A stretch of 37,375 nucleotides of DNA from Oceanospirillum beijerinckii DSM 7166 (GCF_000422425.1 NZ_AULT01000055.1:1-37375), one strand, 5' to 3'; positions 7,710 through 15,600 are shown, numbered from the stretch's first letter. Program-made: numbers and translations. Notes: generated by a model from the letters alone, not told the origin.

Positions 7710-10013
7710 ATGGCCACCGCCAATGGGCCTTTTTCCTCTTATATATGGCAACTTAAACTGATGAAATTTCGCTTTCCCGTCATCATTATTGATGAAGATT
7801 TTCGCTCTGAAAACATTTCAGGGTCTGGTATCAGGGACCTTGCTGAGGCTATCAGCAAGGAGGGCATGGAAGTGGTCGGACTGACCAGTTATGGCGACCT
7901 GACGTCTTTTGCGCAGCAGGCCAGTCGCGCCTCCTGTTTTATCGTGTCGATCGACGATGAAGAGTTCGATTTTAACGATGAAAATGACGTTAATATCGCA
8001 CTGACTGCCGTGCGAAATTTCCTGATTGAAGTGCGTAAACGCAACCGGGATATTCCGGTATTTCTCTATGGTGAAACCCGTACCTCACGCCATATCCCAA
8101 ACGATATTCTGCGCGAGCTGCACGGCTTTATTCATATGTTTGAGGATACCCCGGAGTTTGTCGCCCGCCATATCATTCGTGAAGCGAACAAGTATCTGGA
8201 CTCTCTGGCTCCGCCGTTTTTCAACGCCTTGATGGATTACGCCAGCGATAGCTCCTATTCCTGGCATTGCCCCGGTCACTCCGGTGGTGTGGCATTTCTG
8301 AAAAGCCCGGTGGGTCAGATGTTCCACCAGTTCTTCGGTGAGAATATGCTGCGGGCGGACGTCTGTAATGCTGTGGAGGAGCTGGGTCAGCTGCTGGATC
8401 ACACCGGCCCCGTGTCTGACAGTGAGGTGAACGCGGCCCGTATTTTTGGCTGCGATCACTTGTTTTTTGTCACCAATGGCACTTCAACCTCCAATAAGGT
8501 GGTGTGGCATTCGACAGTGGCTCCGGGGGATGTGGTAGTGGTTGACCGTAACTGCCATAAGTCGATTTTGCACTCTATCATCATGACGGGTGCGATTCCG
8601 ATCTTCCTGACGCCAACCCGTAACCACTACGGGATTATTGGCCCGATTCCGAAGGAAGAGTTTGATCCGGAAGCGATCCGTCAGAAGATCGAAAATCACC
8701 CGTTTGCCAGTAAAGCAACCAACAAAAAGCCGCGCATCCTGACCATCACCCAGAGTACCTATGATGGGGTGCTTTACAATGTGGAAGAGATCAAAGGCAT
8801 TCTGGGTAACACCATAGATACCCTGCATTTTGATGAAGCCTGGCTGCCCCACGCGGCATTCCACAGTTTCTATCAGAACATGCACGCGATTGCCTCAGAC
8901 CGTCCGCGTTCTGAGGAAACTTTGGTATTTGCCACCCAGTCGACCCATAAGCTACTCGCAGGTCTGTCCCAGGCGTCGCAGATTCTGGTGCAGGATAGCG
9001 CGACCCGTAAGCTGGATACCCATCGTTTTAATGAGTCGTATCTGATGCACTCCTCCACCAGCCCACAGTACGCGATTATTGCCTCCTGTGATGTGGCTGC
9101 GGCGATGATGGAGCCTCCGGGCGGCACGGCGCTGGTGGAAGAATCGATTCTGGAAGCGATCGATTTCCGTCGCGCCATGCGCAAGGTCGATGACGAGTTT
9201 GGTGATGACTGGTGGTTTAAAGTCTGGGGGCCGGATTATCTCTCTGACGAAGGGATCGGAGAGCGTGATGACTGGGTGATCCATAAAGACGATAAATGGC
9301 ATGGCTTTGGTCAGATCGACTCTGGTTTTAATATGCTCGACCCGATCAAGGCGACCATTATTAACCCGGGTCTGGATGTGGATGGCAACTTTGATGAGAT
9401 CGGTATCCCTGCCTCTATCGTCAGCAAGTATCTAGCGGAGCACGGTATCATTATTGAGAAAACCGGTTTGTACTCCTTCTTTATCATGTTCACCATCGGC
9501 ATTACCAAAGGCCGCTGGAACTCCATGGTAACCGAACTGCAGCAGTTTAAAGATGACTACGACCAGAACCTGCCGCTGTGGCGTGTGATGCCGGAATTTG
9601 CGGCCAGTCAGCCTCAATACAGTAAAGTGGGTCTGCGTGATCTGTGTACCGCGATCCACAACGTGTACAAAGAGTATGATCTGGCGCGCATTACCACGGA
9701 GATGTATCTGTCCCAGATCGATCCGGCCATGACGCCAAGCGATGCCTGGGCGAAGATGGCGCATCGTCAGATTGAACGCGTGCCGATTGATGAGTTGGAA
9801 GGTCGTATCACGGCGATTCTGGTTACACCGTACCCTCCGGGTATTCCGCTGCTGGTGCCGGGGGAGCTGTTTAACAAAACCATCGTGCGCTATCTGCAGT
9901 TTGTACGGGACTTCAATACCCGCTTCCCGGGCTTTGAAACCGATGTACACGGTTTAGTCCGTGAGAAGATTGACGGTAAAGACTGCTATTTTGTGGATGC
10001 CGTGATTGAGTAG
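7710..10013 (+). CDS. ldcA: Lysine (arginine/ornithine-family) decarboxylase, PLP-dependent, LdcA type
   Basis: This is a 767-residue fold-type I PLP decarboxylase. Residues about 20-150 are the CheY-like wing domain (FPVIIIDEDF, then PVFLYGETR). The catalytic core contains WHCPGHSGG, LLDHTGPVSDSE, VDRNCHKSILH, LHFDEAW and the Schiff-base lysine in ATQSTHKLL. The C-terminal domain ends in VTPYPPGIPLLVPGE. The pattern, including HSIIMTGAIP and YGIIGPIP, is closer to Pseudomonas LdcA than to E. coli AdiA or SpeF. Lysine to cadaverine is the expected reaction, though arginine specificity cannot be excluded. ATG 7710 has a GGAG site. ATG 7761 would remove 17 residues and give the more usual 750 residues but has no clear site. 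No antiporter or regulator is adjacent. Confidence 0.9.
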   Translation: MATANGPFSSYIWQLKLMKFRFPVIIIDEDFRSENISGSGIRDLAEAISKEGMEVVGLTSYGDLTSFAQQASRASCFIVSIDDEEFDFNDENDVNIALTAVRNFLIEVRKRNRDIPVFLYGETRTSRHIPNDILRELHGFIHMFEDTPEFVARHIIREANKYLDSLAPPFFNALMDYASDSSYSWHCPGHSGGVAFLKSPVGQMFHQFFGENMLRADVCNAVEELGQLLDHTGPVSDSEVNAARIFGCDHLFFVTNGTSTSNKVVWHSTVAPGDVVVVDRNCHKSILHSIIMTGAIPIFLTPTRNHYGIIGPIPKEEFDPEAIRQKIENHPFASKATNKKPRILTITQSTYDGVLYNVEEIKGILGNTIDTLHFDEAWLPHAAFHSFYQNMHAIASDRPRSEETLVFATQSTHKLLAGLSQASQILVQDSATRKLDTHRFNESYLMHSSTSPQYAIIASCDVAAAMMEPPGGTALVEESILEAIDFRRAMRKVDDEFGDDWWFKVWGPDYLSDEGIGERDDWVIHKDDKWHGFGQIDSGFNMLDPIKATIINPGLDVDGNFDEIGIPASIVSKYLAEHGIIIEKTGLYSFFIMFTIGITKGRWNSMVTELQQFKDDYDQNLPLWRVMPEFAASQPQYSKVGLRDLCTAIHNVYKEYDLARITTEMYLSQIDPAMTPSDAWAKMAHRQIERVPIDELEGRITAILVTPYPPGIPLLVPGELFNKTIVRYLQFVRDFNTRFPGFETDVHGLVREKIDGKDCYFVDAVIE

Positions 10014-10113
10014 ATTTTTATAGAGGTGTGATGGTTTGGTGATGGTGTTGTGATAGTAGATACAGTGTAATCTGATCAGAAAATTATGATCGTACCTGAA
10101 GGGTGAGCACCAC

Positions 10114-10141
10114 AAACGCCACAGCAATCGCTGTGGCGTTT
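10114..10141 (+). terminator. Intrinsic terminator after ldcA
   Basis: AAACGCCACAGC (10114-10125) pairs perfectly with GCTGTGGCGTTT (10130-10141) over a 4-base loop. A T-rich stretch (TACTTTTC) follows. It lies 100 bases after the ldcA stop. Confidence 0.8.
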
Positions 10142-10806
10142 ACTTTTCAACTCAATTCAGTTCAAGATGAGTCGGCTATGCCAGTTTATACCAAACAAGA
10201 TAAGTTGCCGGTCGATCAACTCATAATTATTAGTTATCCTTTACAGCATCAAATAACCAAGCAACATATTGAAAAATAAAGAGAAATATAACCAGCACCA
10301 TTCATGATACTGACTACCTCTACCCTACTAACAGGGAAGGGTATCGAAAAAAGCACATGGCTTTTGGTCATCATCACTTTATAAATCAAAGCCTAATGTA
10401 CCCAAGCTTTCACCGCTAAACAACACTCCTATCTGTACCTTATAGCCCCAATATTTTCCGACAAAAAAAGTAAGATTAATTTGATAGTAAGGCCTTCAGA
10501 GAACTACATGACAGCATGTGTCGGTGATAACTTTCTGAAAAAATTTCAATATTAATTAAAACAAAGCCATCACACTCCCTCCGCCACTGTTTGACCTACC
10601 TATATCCCTTTCCATTTTTCAATCTCACCCCTTCAATATCCTCCTAACACAGAAGAAAGATCGTCTTTAATTCAAAGCCTTACTGCTGCCGCACTCTTAT
10701 CTTTAGTAGCGGGGTTGTTGACAGAGGGGACTGTTCGCCCTCAAGCAACGAGGTCTAACCATGAGTACTCTCCTCCGGCTGATTCTTTGGCCGGAGGGAG
10801 GCAGGT
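10142..10806. other. Gene-free stretch between ldcA and higBA-2
   Basis: No convincing coding frame is seen on either strand. Bases 10219-10238 repeat exactly a 20-base segment that spans the STAND gene start codon (4487-4506). Bases 10768-10799 hold a CCTCCGGC/GCCGGAGG hairpin just after the higA-2 stop, without a T-tract. CACTCCCTCCGCCACT near 10571 resembles the tRNA-Ser att remnant imperfectly. Confidence 0.5.
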
Positions 10807-11121
10807 TTACAATCCTGCAATATGTTCCAAGGTTTCTGGATGACGTTGCACCAGTTTTAACAGAGTGATTGCTTGCCCGTTAGGCACACTTCGCCCCTGT
10901 TCCCAGTTTTCTAGTGTACGGGATGAGGTGTGTAATAAACGGGCAAATACGCCTTGTGACATATTGAAGCTTTCACGAATACCCACGATCTCTTCTGGTG
11001 AGATATTCAACTCGTTGATGTCATCGACTTGGTGAGTCTTCAGGGTCATTTTGCCTTCTGAATGAGCTTTGGCTTCAACCAATGCTGAGCTGAGTTCTGC
11101 AAATAAATCACGCTTGCTCAT
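10807..11121 (-). CDS. higA-2: HigA-2 family antitoxin (XRE helix-turn-helix)
   Basis: This is a 104-residue antitoxin. Its N-terminal third (about 1-35) is presumably the disordered toxin-binding segment. The HTH domain follows at about 45-100 (SPEEIVGIRESFNMSQGVFARLLHTSSRTLENWEQG). Length, motif and position after the toxin match V. cholerae HigA2 closely. It overlaps the toxin gene by 14 bases, so the two are translationally coupled. It should neutralise HigB-2 and repress the operon through the palindrome at 11450-11466. Confidence 0.9.
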   Translation of the reverse strand: MSKRDLFAELSSALVEAKAHSEGKMTLKTHQVDDINELNISPEEIVGIRESFNMSQGVFARLLHTSSRTLENWEQGRSVPNGQAITLLKLVQRHPETLEHIAGL

Positions 11122-11440
11122 TGCGCCATGCCTCCATGAATAGTTTCAGTTGCTTTCTTTGTTCTGTGGTCAGGTCAGACATTTCGTTTTTGCTGTAGAT
11201 CGTCAGCAGATAAAAGCGGCTGTGTTCGTCCAGGAAGTAGTAAATCACACGAGAACCACCACGCTTTCCCTTACCTTTGCCTGATACTCTGATTTTCCGT
11301 AAGCCACCCGTTCCCTGAATAACATCCCCCCTTTTCGGGTTCTGCATCAGTTCCGCTTGGAATACACGATATTCCTGATCAGTCAGGTGATCTTCCCGAT
11401 ACCTCTCAAACAGAGAGGATTCCACAAATATGCTTTTCAT
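11108..11440 (-). CDS. higB-2: HigB-2 family mRNA-interferase toxin
   Basis: This is a 110-residue RelE-fold toxin. The central segment GDVIQGTGGLRKIRV and KGKRGGSRVIYYFLDE, and the C-terminal MEAWRNEQ, are near-identical to V. cholerae HigB2 as I recall that family. I chose ATG 11440, giving MKSIFVESSLFERY, because it matches the usual HigB2 N-terminus and length. The open frame could run 23 codons further upstream but would cover the operator. Toxins of this family cut mRNA on translating ribosomes. The toxin gene precedes the antitoxin gene, as is typical for hig loci. Confidence 0.9.
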   Translation of the reverse strand: MKSIFVESSLFERYREDHLTDQEYRVFQAELMQNPKRGDVIQGTGGLRKIRVSGKGKGKRGGSRVIYYFLDEHSRFYLLTIYSKNEMSDLTTEQRKQLKLFMEAWRNEQA

Positions 11441-11449
11441 AGCCAAAGC

Positions 11450-11466
11450 ATACGCATAGCGCGTAT
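11450..11466. promoter_or_regulatory. higBA-2 operator candidate
   Basis: ATACGC and GCGTAT form a perfect inverted repeat with a 5-base spacer. It ends 10 bases upstream of the higB-2 ATG, where the HigA-2 antitoxin would be expected to bind. Confidence 0.5.
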
Positions 11467-11740
11467 AGATAACAAGTTTGCTAGAGATATCCCTTTTAAG
11501 CTCAGGCACTGTTACAGATCAATAGCAATAAATAGATATGCCCGGTGCTTAGGAAGCGAAGATCTGGCAAAATCTACTTGATCACCATTTACCTTTTGAA
11601 GAGCGGTAACAGCAGATCTGATAATCAAAGTATGTGAAGGCTATTCGATGGATCAGTATGATCCAGGAATAGAAGTGTATTTCGTGGCAAGAAATATATT
11701 GGAGAACAGACCTAAAGAGCAATAAGATAAATTAAAGATC

Positions 11741-11792
11741 ACAGGTAATAAGATTTGGTTAAAACAGTGTTAACCTTCACCTTATTACCTGT
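11741..11792. terminator. Long two-stem hairpin downstream of the secreted-repeat gene
   Basis: ACAGGTAATAAG (11741-11752) pairs perfectly with CTTATTACCTGT (11781-11792). Inside it GGTTAA pairs with TTAACC. It lies about 120 bases past the stop of the 100-residue secreted protein on the minus strand and could end that transcript. There is no uninterrupted T-tract, so a different role is possible. The rest of 11510-11913 shows no gene. Confidence 0.35.
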
Positions 11793-11913
11793 TTAATCGC
11801 ATCCTTTTATTTCAGATTTATATAGATAGTCATATTGCTTAATTCTGGTTATCGATATAAACATCTATCTGTATGCCACCCTGAAAATTCAGTACTTTAG
11901 ACTGTCAGATAGC

Positions 11914-12216
11914 TTACAGCAGGGCTTCTTTAGATTGGGTAGCTGGCTCAAAACCGTTGAACGCTACGCTTTCACAGCCACCATAAAGGCCTTTTGAATC
12001 AGTAAGTTGTGCTTCTTTTGAGTTAGACACCGGCTCGACTGCTTCCAGAACAATCACGTTATTGCTGATCGCTGACGAACCACTCAAGTTTGCTTCTTGA
12101 GAGTAAGCTGCAGGCTCAACAGCAGCAAATGGGTTATTGGCAGTATTAATATCAGCCATTACCTGAGTAGATACAGCAGCAACAGAAGCGACAATCAGTT
12201 TAGTAAAATTATTCAT
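11914..12216 (-). CDS. Small secreted protein with three 12-residue repeats
   Basis: This is a 100-residue protein I do not recognise. Residues 1-21 look like a Sec signal peptide: NNFTK, a hydrophobic LIVASVAAVS core and a VMA cleavage site before DINTA. The mature part contains three equal 12-residue repeats, VEPAAYSQEANL (33-44), VEPVSNSKEAQL (60-71) and FEPATQSKEALL (89-100). The third is at the very C-terminus. One cysteine (C81) lies in GLYGGCES. A good site (AGAGGAATTAACC before the ATG) supports the start. The neighbours are toxin-antitoxin loci but nothing ties them together. It could be a surface or periplasmic repeat protein, or a precursor cut between repeats; the latter is speculation. 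Confidence 0.7.
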   Translation of the reverse strand: MNNFTKLIVASVAAVSTQVMADINTANNPFAAVEPAAYSQEANLSGSSAISNNVIVLEAVEPVSNSKEAQLTDSKGLYGGCESVAFNGFEPATQSKEALL

Positions 12217-12790
12217 GGTTAATTCCTCTTGAATTTGTAAGTCGTTACTTGATGTTGTGTATCTTAATCGGATCGTTTTTTTTAGGTAGCCCCCTAAACG
12301 TTATTTGTGTGTTAACTCAGGGTTAAAAGCAGAAAATGAACTTCTTTTATAACAAAATAATACAAGCTTGAGTGAATCTGTTTGCCGGGAATATTCGTAG
12401 TGCCAAGCCCCGAAAAAGGGGGGATGTTGGTTTAACGGGCTTGAAACCAGTGTCGGCAAGCCAATGGTTATGAGGGCTTGATCAGATGAATTAAATTGCG
12501 GTTAAAAGTCCATCTGGAATGACGGCGGTTTCTGGTCTAAAACCCAGTGCCCCCTCTATCTTCAGAGGGGGGTGGGGACATTTTGGGGAACGCTTCTCAA
12601 TATACAAGACAAAGTAGCAGTGATGGGCCTAAATTTAGGATTTGAACATCTTGTGCTCCTATCGCTGCATACCATAATCAGCAACCTTTCTCCTCCCCTG
12701 AATGAGTCTCGAACACAAAGAGGCTAATCCAATCTCACACTGAGTAACTTGTAAGCTTATTTTTCGCACAAATCGCACGATTTAATTAAA
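12217..12790. other. Gene-free stretch with GC-rich hairpins
   Basis: No coding frame is seen. CCCC-GAAAAA-GGGG near 12406-12420 and CCCCCTCT/AGAGGGGG (12550-12571) are small hairpins, and CCTAAATTTAGG (12629-12640) is a perfect palindrome. The first 60 bases are the AT-rich leader and promoter region of the secreted-repeat gene. Confidence 0.4.
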
Positions 12791-12818
12791 TTGACCATTT
12801 CATGTGACAAACTATAAT
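12791..12818 (+). promoter_or_regulatory. Promoter of phd-parE
   Basis: TTGACC (12791-12796) and TATAAT (12813-12818) are separated by 16 bases. They are a near-consensus sigma70 promoter about 30 bases before the antitoxin ATG at 12850. Confidence 0.75.
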
Positions 12819-12849
12819 CTGACTACACTTCCAAATATAGAGCTTGAGT

Positions 12850-13092
12850 ATGCAAACATTGACAGCAAATGACGCTAAACGAAATTTTGGCGAGTTACTT
12901 TTAAGCGCTCAACGTGAGCCGGTTAAGATTAGCAAAAACAGCAAAGATGCAGTTGTGGTGATGTCTATCAAGGACTATGAAGAGCTTGAAACTATGAAGG
13001 CTGATTACCTGAAGCATTGCTTTGAGTCTGCTCAGGAAGACTTGGCCGAAGGCAATATCATTGATGGTGAAAGCTTTTTGCGCGAGCTGTAA
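12850..13092 (+). CDS. Phd/YefM family antitoxin
   Basis: This is an 80-residue antitoxin. The N-terminal DNA-binding fold (QTLTANDAKRNFGELLLSAQREPVKISKN, AVVVMSIKDYEEL) is characteristic of Phd/YefM, and the acidic C-terminus (QEDLAEGNIIDGESFLREL) is the toxin-wrapping segment. I prefer ATG 12850 to the in-frame TTG 12844, because MQTLTANDAK is the usual family beginning. The toxin gene follows after 8 bases. The pair probably autoregulates the promoter at 12791-12818. Confidence 0.9.
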   Translation: MQTLTANDAKRNFGELLLSAQREPVKISKNSKDAVVVMSIKDYEELETMKADYLKHCFESAQEDLAEGNIIDGESFLREL

Positions 13093-13100
13093 CAGCCAGT

Positions 13101-13400
13101 ATGCCGAACAGACAATACAAGCTAAGTAAGTTAGCTCAGATCCACTTACGTAAAATTAAAAGCTACACCATTGACAATTTCTCCGAACGGCAATGGCATA
13201 GCTACAAAGAAACACTGCTATCAGGCTTTCAAATGCTGGCTGAAAACCCTGGATTAGGTAGAAGCTGTGACGAAATTTACCATAACGGGTTCTACTTCCC
13301 TATTGGTAAGCACACAGCCTATTTCACCAAAGAAGATGGCTTCATTTTAGTTGTTGCCGTTTTAGGGCAATCACAGCTGCCACAAAACCACCTGAAATAG
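13101..13400 (+). CDS. ParE/RelE-superfamily toxin
   Basis: This is a 99-residue toxin with the ParE pattern: YKLSKLAQIHLRKIKSYTIDNFSERQW, then LAENPGLGRSCDEIYHNGFYFPIGKHTAYF and VLGQSQLPQNHL. It follows its antitoxin by 8 bases. ParE toxins poison DNA gyrase, whereas RelE toxins cut mRNA. The long alpha-helical N-terminus and absence of RelE catalytic residues favour ParE, with moderate certainty. Confidence 0.87.
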   Translation: MPNRQYKLSKLAQIHLRKIKSYTIDNFSERQWHSYKETLLSGFQMLAENPGLGRSCDEIYHNGFYFPIGKHTAYFTKEDGFILVVAVLGQSQLPQNHLK

Positions 13401-13424
13401 ATTCTGTTTCTACCGGTCATTCAG

Positions 13425-13550
13425 AACCCAACCTCGTGAGGGCAAACACAAATAAAACGCAAGGCGTCCTGCTGTCTGTGAACCTGTAATATTCTGATGC
13501 ACCTCGTATTCAGATTATCTTATGACGTTTTCCGGGCTAATAAACAAATC
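13425..13550 (-). pseudogene. Decayed second copy of a HEPN toxin gene
   Basis: The minus strand here aligns over about 110 bases with the HEPN gene at 14130-14240, roughly 75-80% identical by eye. It still encodes EYEVHQNITGSQTAGRLAF, against LEYEGHQNITGSRTAVRLAF in the other copy. It contains an in-frame TAA and a one-base deletion, and both ends are lost. It is a relic of a duplicated or second HEPN/MNT locus. Confidence 0.65.
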
Positions 13551-13672
13551 AGAGAAATATGCATTGCCAGATAGGCAAACCGTACTGGAAATAAAAACGC
13601 CACCTGGCTTTAGCAGATCATGGATTCTGGATTTACATTAGGCCGGATTAAGACCGTTGGAGAGCAACGATT

Positions 13673-13978
13673 CTAGCCATTGATAGGATAGAAAGGTTTT
13701 CCAAAATCCTGAATATGCTCCAATAATGCTTCGTTGCTCACATATCTGATATCAACAAGATCTATCAGATAGGGCGTATTCAGATCATCTAACTCAGCTG
13801 AAACTTGGTTAAGATTAATATCCGCTTCTGGCTGAACGATAACAGCAAGATCGATATCAGATCCTGGCCGATAACGATCTGTTGCCCGAGAGCCAAAAAT
13901 TACCGCTTTTTCCAGTTGAGGGTATCGCGCAAAAACTTCGTTAAATTGCTCGACTAGAGTGACCGTTAATCCAAACAT
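13673..13978 (-). CDS. mntA: MntA-type nucleotidyltransferase antitoxin
   Basis: This is a 101-residue minimal nucleotidyltransferase with the motif GSRATDRYRPGSDIDL (GSxAx..DxD) at about residues 28-43 and a third acidic position near LIDLVD. MntA antitoxins inactivate the partner HEPN toxin by adding AMP to a tyrosine in its RX4HXY motif. The gene overlaps the end of the frame-corrected HEPN gene by 13 bases, the usual operon layout. The antitoxin looks intact although the toxin is broken. Confidence 0.85.
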   Translation of the reverse strand: MFGLTVTLVEQFNEVFARYPQLEKAVIFGSRATDRYRPGSDIDLAVIVQPEADINLNQVSAELDDLNTPYLIDLVDIRYVSNEALLEHIQDFGKPFYPING

Positions 13979-14372
13979 AAGGCCGCCAGTGTCTTATCTA
14001 ACTGCTGGAAACCAGCCTTATAGTGTTCTCTGATTTTCGTGAACTCCGTCAAAAGCACTGATTCATCATAGGCATGGACGGTACGGTTCCGGCTTTCAAT
14101 CATATCCATCCATAATTGCCATCTTCAAGCAAACCTAAGTTGAACGCTAAGCGCACAGCCGTCCGTGAGCCTGTAATATTCTGATGGCCTTCATACTCCA
14201 GATAATCCTTTAACGTTTTCCAAGCCAACTCATGAGTAAACTCAAAGCGCTGCAAGACGCCTTCTTTCACAATATTTGGCGCGGCCAGCCCCCCTAACAC
14301 TGGCTGAGACTTTTTTAAATGAACGGATAGAACGCTCACAACACTTTTAGCTTGGTTGCTATCGCAGCTCAA
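13966..14372 (-). pseudogene. hepT: HEPN-type toxin gene (HI0074 family), frameshifted
   Basis: The first 90 codons encode a HEPN nucleotidyltransferase-partner protein (VLQRFEFTHELAWKTLKDYLEYEG, TGSRTAVRLAFNLGLLEDG). They then run into a stop at about 14100. Shifting frame restores WMDMIESRNRTVHAYDESVLLTEF and a tail to 13966. That tail carries the catalytic and AMPylation motif RX4HXY (codons at 14068-14091). The simplest cause is loss of one T in AATTTATGG near 14107, so the active site is cut off. It is upstream of and overlaps mntA. The start is uncertain: TTG 14372 overlaps the preceding gene, and a GTG about 13 codons later is also possible. Confidence 0.75.
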
Positions 14373-15141
14373 AAACCATGCTGATACTGTTCCCCTGACG
14401 ACTCTGCCCCATTAATCGATAACCAAATGCTTCTACTTCATGAATGGAAATTGGCTCTCTCATCAACTGATGTAAACCAGCAGGATTTCTGATGCAGATC
14501 TTTGCTTGGGATGTTTCACGAATTCTTTGCACTACACGGCTTTTTCCTTCCACCATGGCTGCTACCACGACTAAATCAAACGCACTGTAGTCCATCTGAT
14601 CACCTGAGCCTCGAATCACTGGAAGGTCTTCCCTATTGAGCTTCTTCAATACCCCAGAAAGTAAAGAGACAACTTCTTCATCACGATCGATACAGGTAAC
14701 AGGAGATCCGCTATATGTGGAGAAATGAATCTGAGACTGAGGTAAAGCACCGCCTCCCAGCATAGCGATTTTTTTGTCATCTTTACTAAAATCTAATCCC
14801 AGCGCTTTCCATTGCTCAGCCTGAGCTTTCAAAACATCTGGCAGTAGCTTGTCGAACCAAGTGCTCTCAAACAGATCTTCAATGTCACCAGACAAATAAC
14901 TCTCTGCCACTTTTTTTTCTGACATCAGGTGAAGCATGGCATGCCGGTGTGTCAGATCCTGCTTAAATGGAATTCGAGCAATAATGGCCTGAACTTCTCT
15001 GTCTGTCAGAGGCGTTGCAAGTAAAGCAACAAGCTCATCATAAAACCTTTTCACCGAGGGTGTTTGGAGAACAGGACTTGGCATAGTGCAGAAACGGTCA
15101 TACAAACGGTATAGCTCTTCAACTATCTGATCCATCATCAA
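14359..15141 (-). CDS. Nicotianamine-synthase-like SAM-dependent enzyme
   Basis: This is a 260-residue protein. An N-terminal helical part (1-120) precedes a Rossmann core with KIAMLGGGALPQSQIHFS (124-141), an acidic CIDRDE strand end (150-155), DLVVVAAMVEGK (189-200) and ICIRNPAGLHQLM. This order matches nicotianamine synthases and the bacterial CntL-type enzymes (GSGPLPLTSI, then VfLAALVG, then RsahGlR). These move aminobutyrate units from SAM onto an amine or amino acid to build metallophores. The assignment is by motif resemblance only. No opine dehydrogenase (CntM) or metallophore transporter is adjacent, so the product is unknown. AAGGA before the triple ATG supports the start. It overlaps the HEPN frame by 14 bases. 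Confidence 0.55.
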   Translation of the reverse strand: MMMDQIVEELYRLYDRFCTMPSPVLQTPSVKRFYDELVALLATPLTDREVQAIIARIPFKQDLTHRHAMLHLMSEKKVAESYLSGDIEDLFESTWFDKLLPDVLKAQAEQWKALGLDFSKDDKKIAMLGGGALPQSQIHFSTYSGSPVTCIDRDEEVVSLLSGVLKKLNREDLPVIRGSGDQMDYSAFDLVVVAAMVEGKSRVVQRIRETSQAKICIRNPAGLHQLMREPISIHEVEAFGYRLMGQSRQGNSISMVFELR

Positions 15142-15309
15142 AATCCTTGTCGATATTAGAAGACACTGATAGTAGCAATTAGATCAGTATAGAGGTATGG
15201 GGGAAAACCCTAAGTAAAGACTAAACAACACTTTCTGACGTTGTCACAATAGCCAGATAAGCAGGTATCGGAAGCATAATGCCCTTATATTTGGCAAAGA
15301 GTCATAGCA

Positions 15310-15456
15310 CTACATTACGACTTTAACGTGAGAGTCTTTAACGGATTTTGAGCGAGATATCTTTCTGAGTTTTTCCAGCTTCTCATAAGCTTTCTTTTTC
15401 TTATCTGCACAGGGAGAGACATACGGTTCAGCTTTTCTCAGAGGTACGTTGAGCAT
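15310..15456 (-). CDS. Small basic protein, 48 residues, unknown
   Basis: I do not recognise this protein. I chose ATG 15456 because GGAG lies 7 bases upstream. The longer frame to 15507 would begin without a site. The product is strongly basic (KKKKAYEKLEKLRKISRSKS) and probably one helix, with a single cysteine. It lies 168 bases upstream of the nicotianamine-synthase-like gene on the same strand and downstream of a perfect 25-bp palindrome, which may control it. Confidence 0.4.
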   Translation of the reverse strand: MLNVPLRKAEPYVSPCADKKKKAYEKLEKLRKISRSKSVKDSHVKVVM

Positions 15457-15516
15457 ATTTGTTCTCCGATATACTGCGGACGCAACGGCAGTCAAACCCA
15501 GACACAATTGTTTTCA

Positions 15517-15541
15517 AGGTATGTCCATCATGGACATACCT
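15517..15541. promoter_or_regulatory. Perfect 25-bp palindrome, operator candidate
   Basis: AGGTATGTCC (15517-15526) and GGACATACCT (15532-15541) are perfect complements around ATCAT. It sits 61 bases upstream of the ATG of the 48-residue gene. A diverged copy with the same TCCATCAT core lies at 15601-15617. Confidence 0.6.
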
Positions 15542-15600
15542 CAATCTTAACCTACCAGAGTTGTAACATTGAAAACTCAATATCAGCGACCAGATCAACC

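Noticed and set aside
8085-9950. Several long open frames on the minus strand inside ldcA
   Set aside because: They are antisense shadows of a strongly conserved gene; none resembles a family or has a ribosome binding site.
10565-10590. Second att-like copy (CACTCCCTCCGCCACT)
   Set aside because: It lacks two central bases of the tRNA-Ser 3' end and has no integrase or border features nearby; probably chance.
11708-11800. Possible integron attC site formed by the long palindrome
   Set aside because: The RYYYAAC/GTTRRRY core sites and the attC spacing are not present, and no integron integrase is seen. The toxin-antitoxin cluster alone does not make a superintegron.
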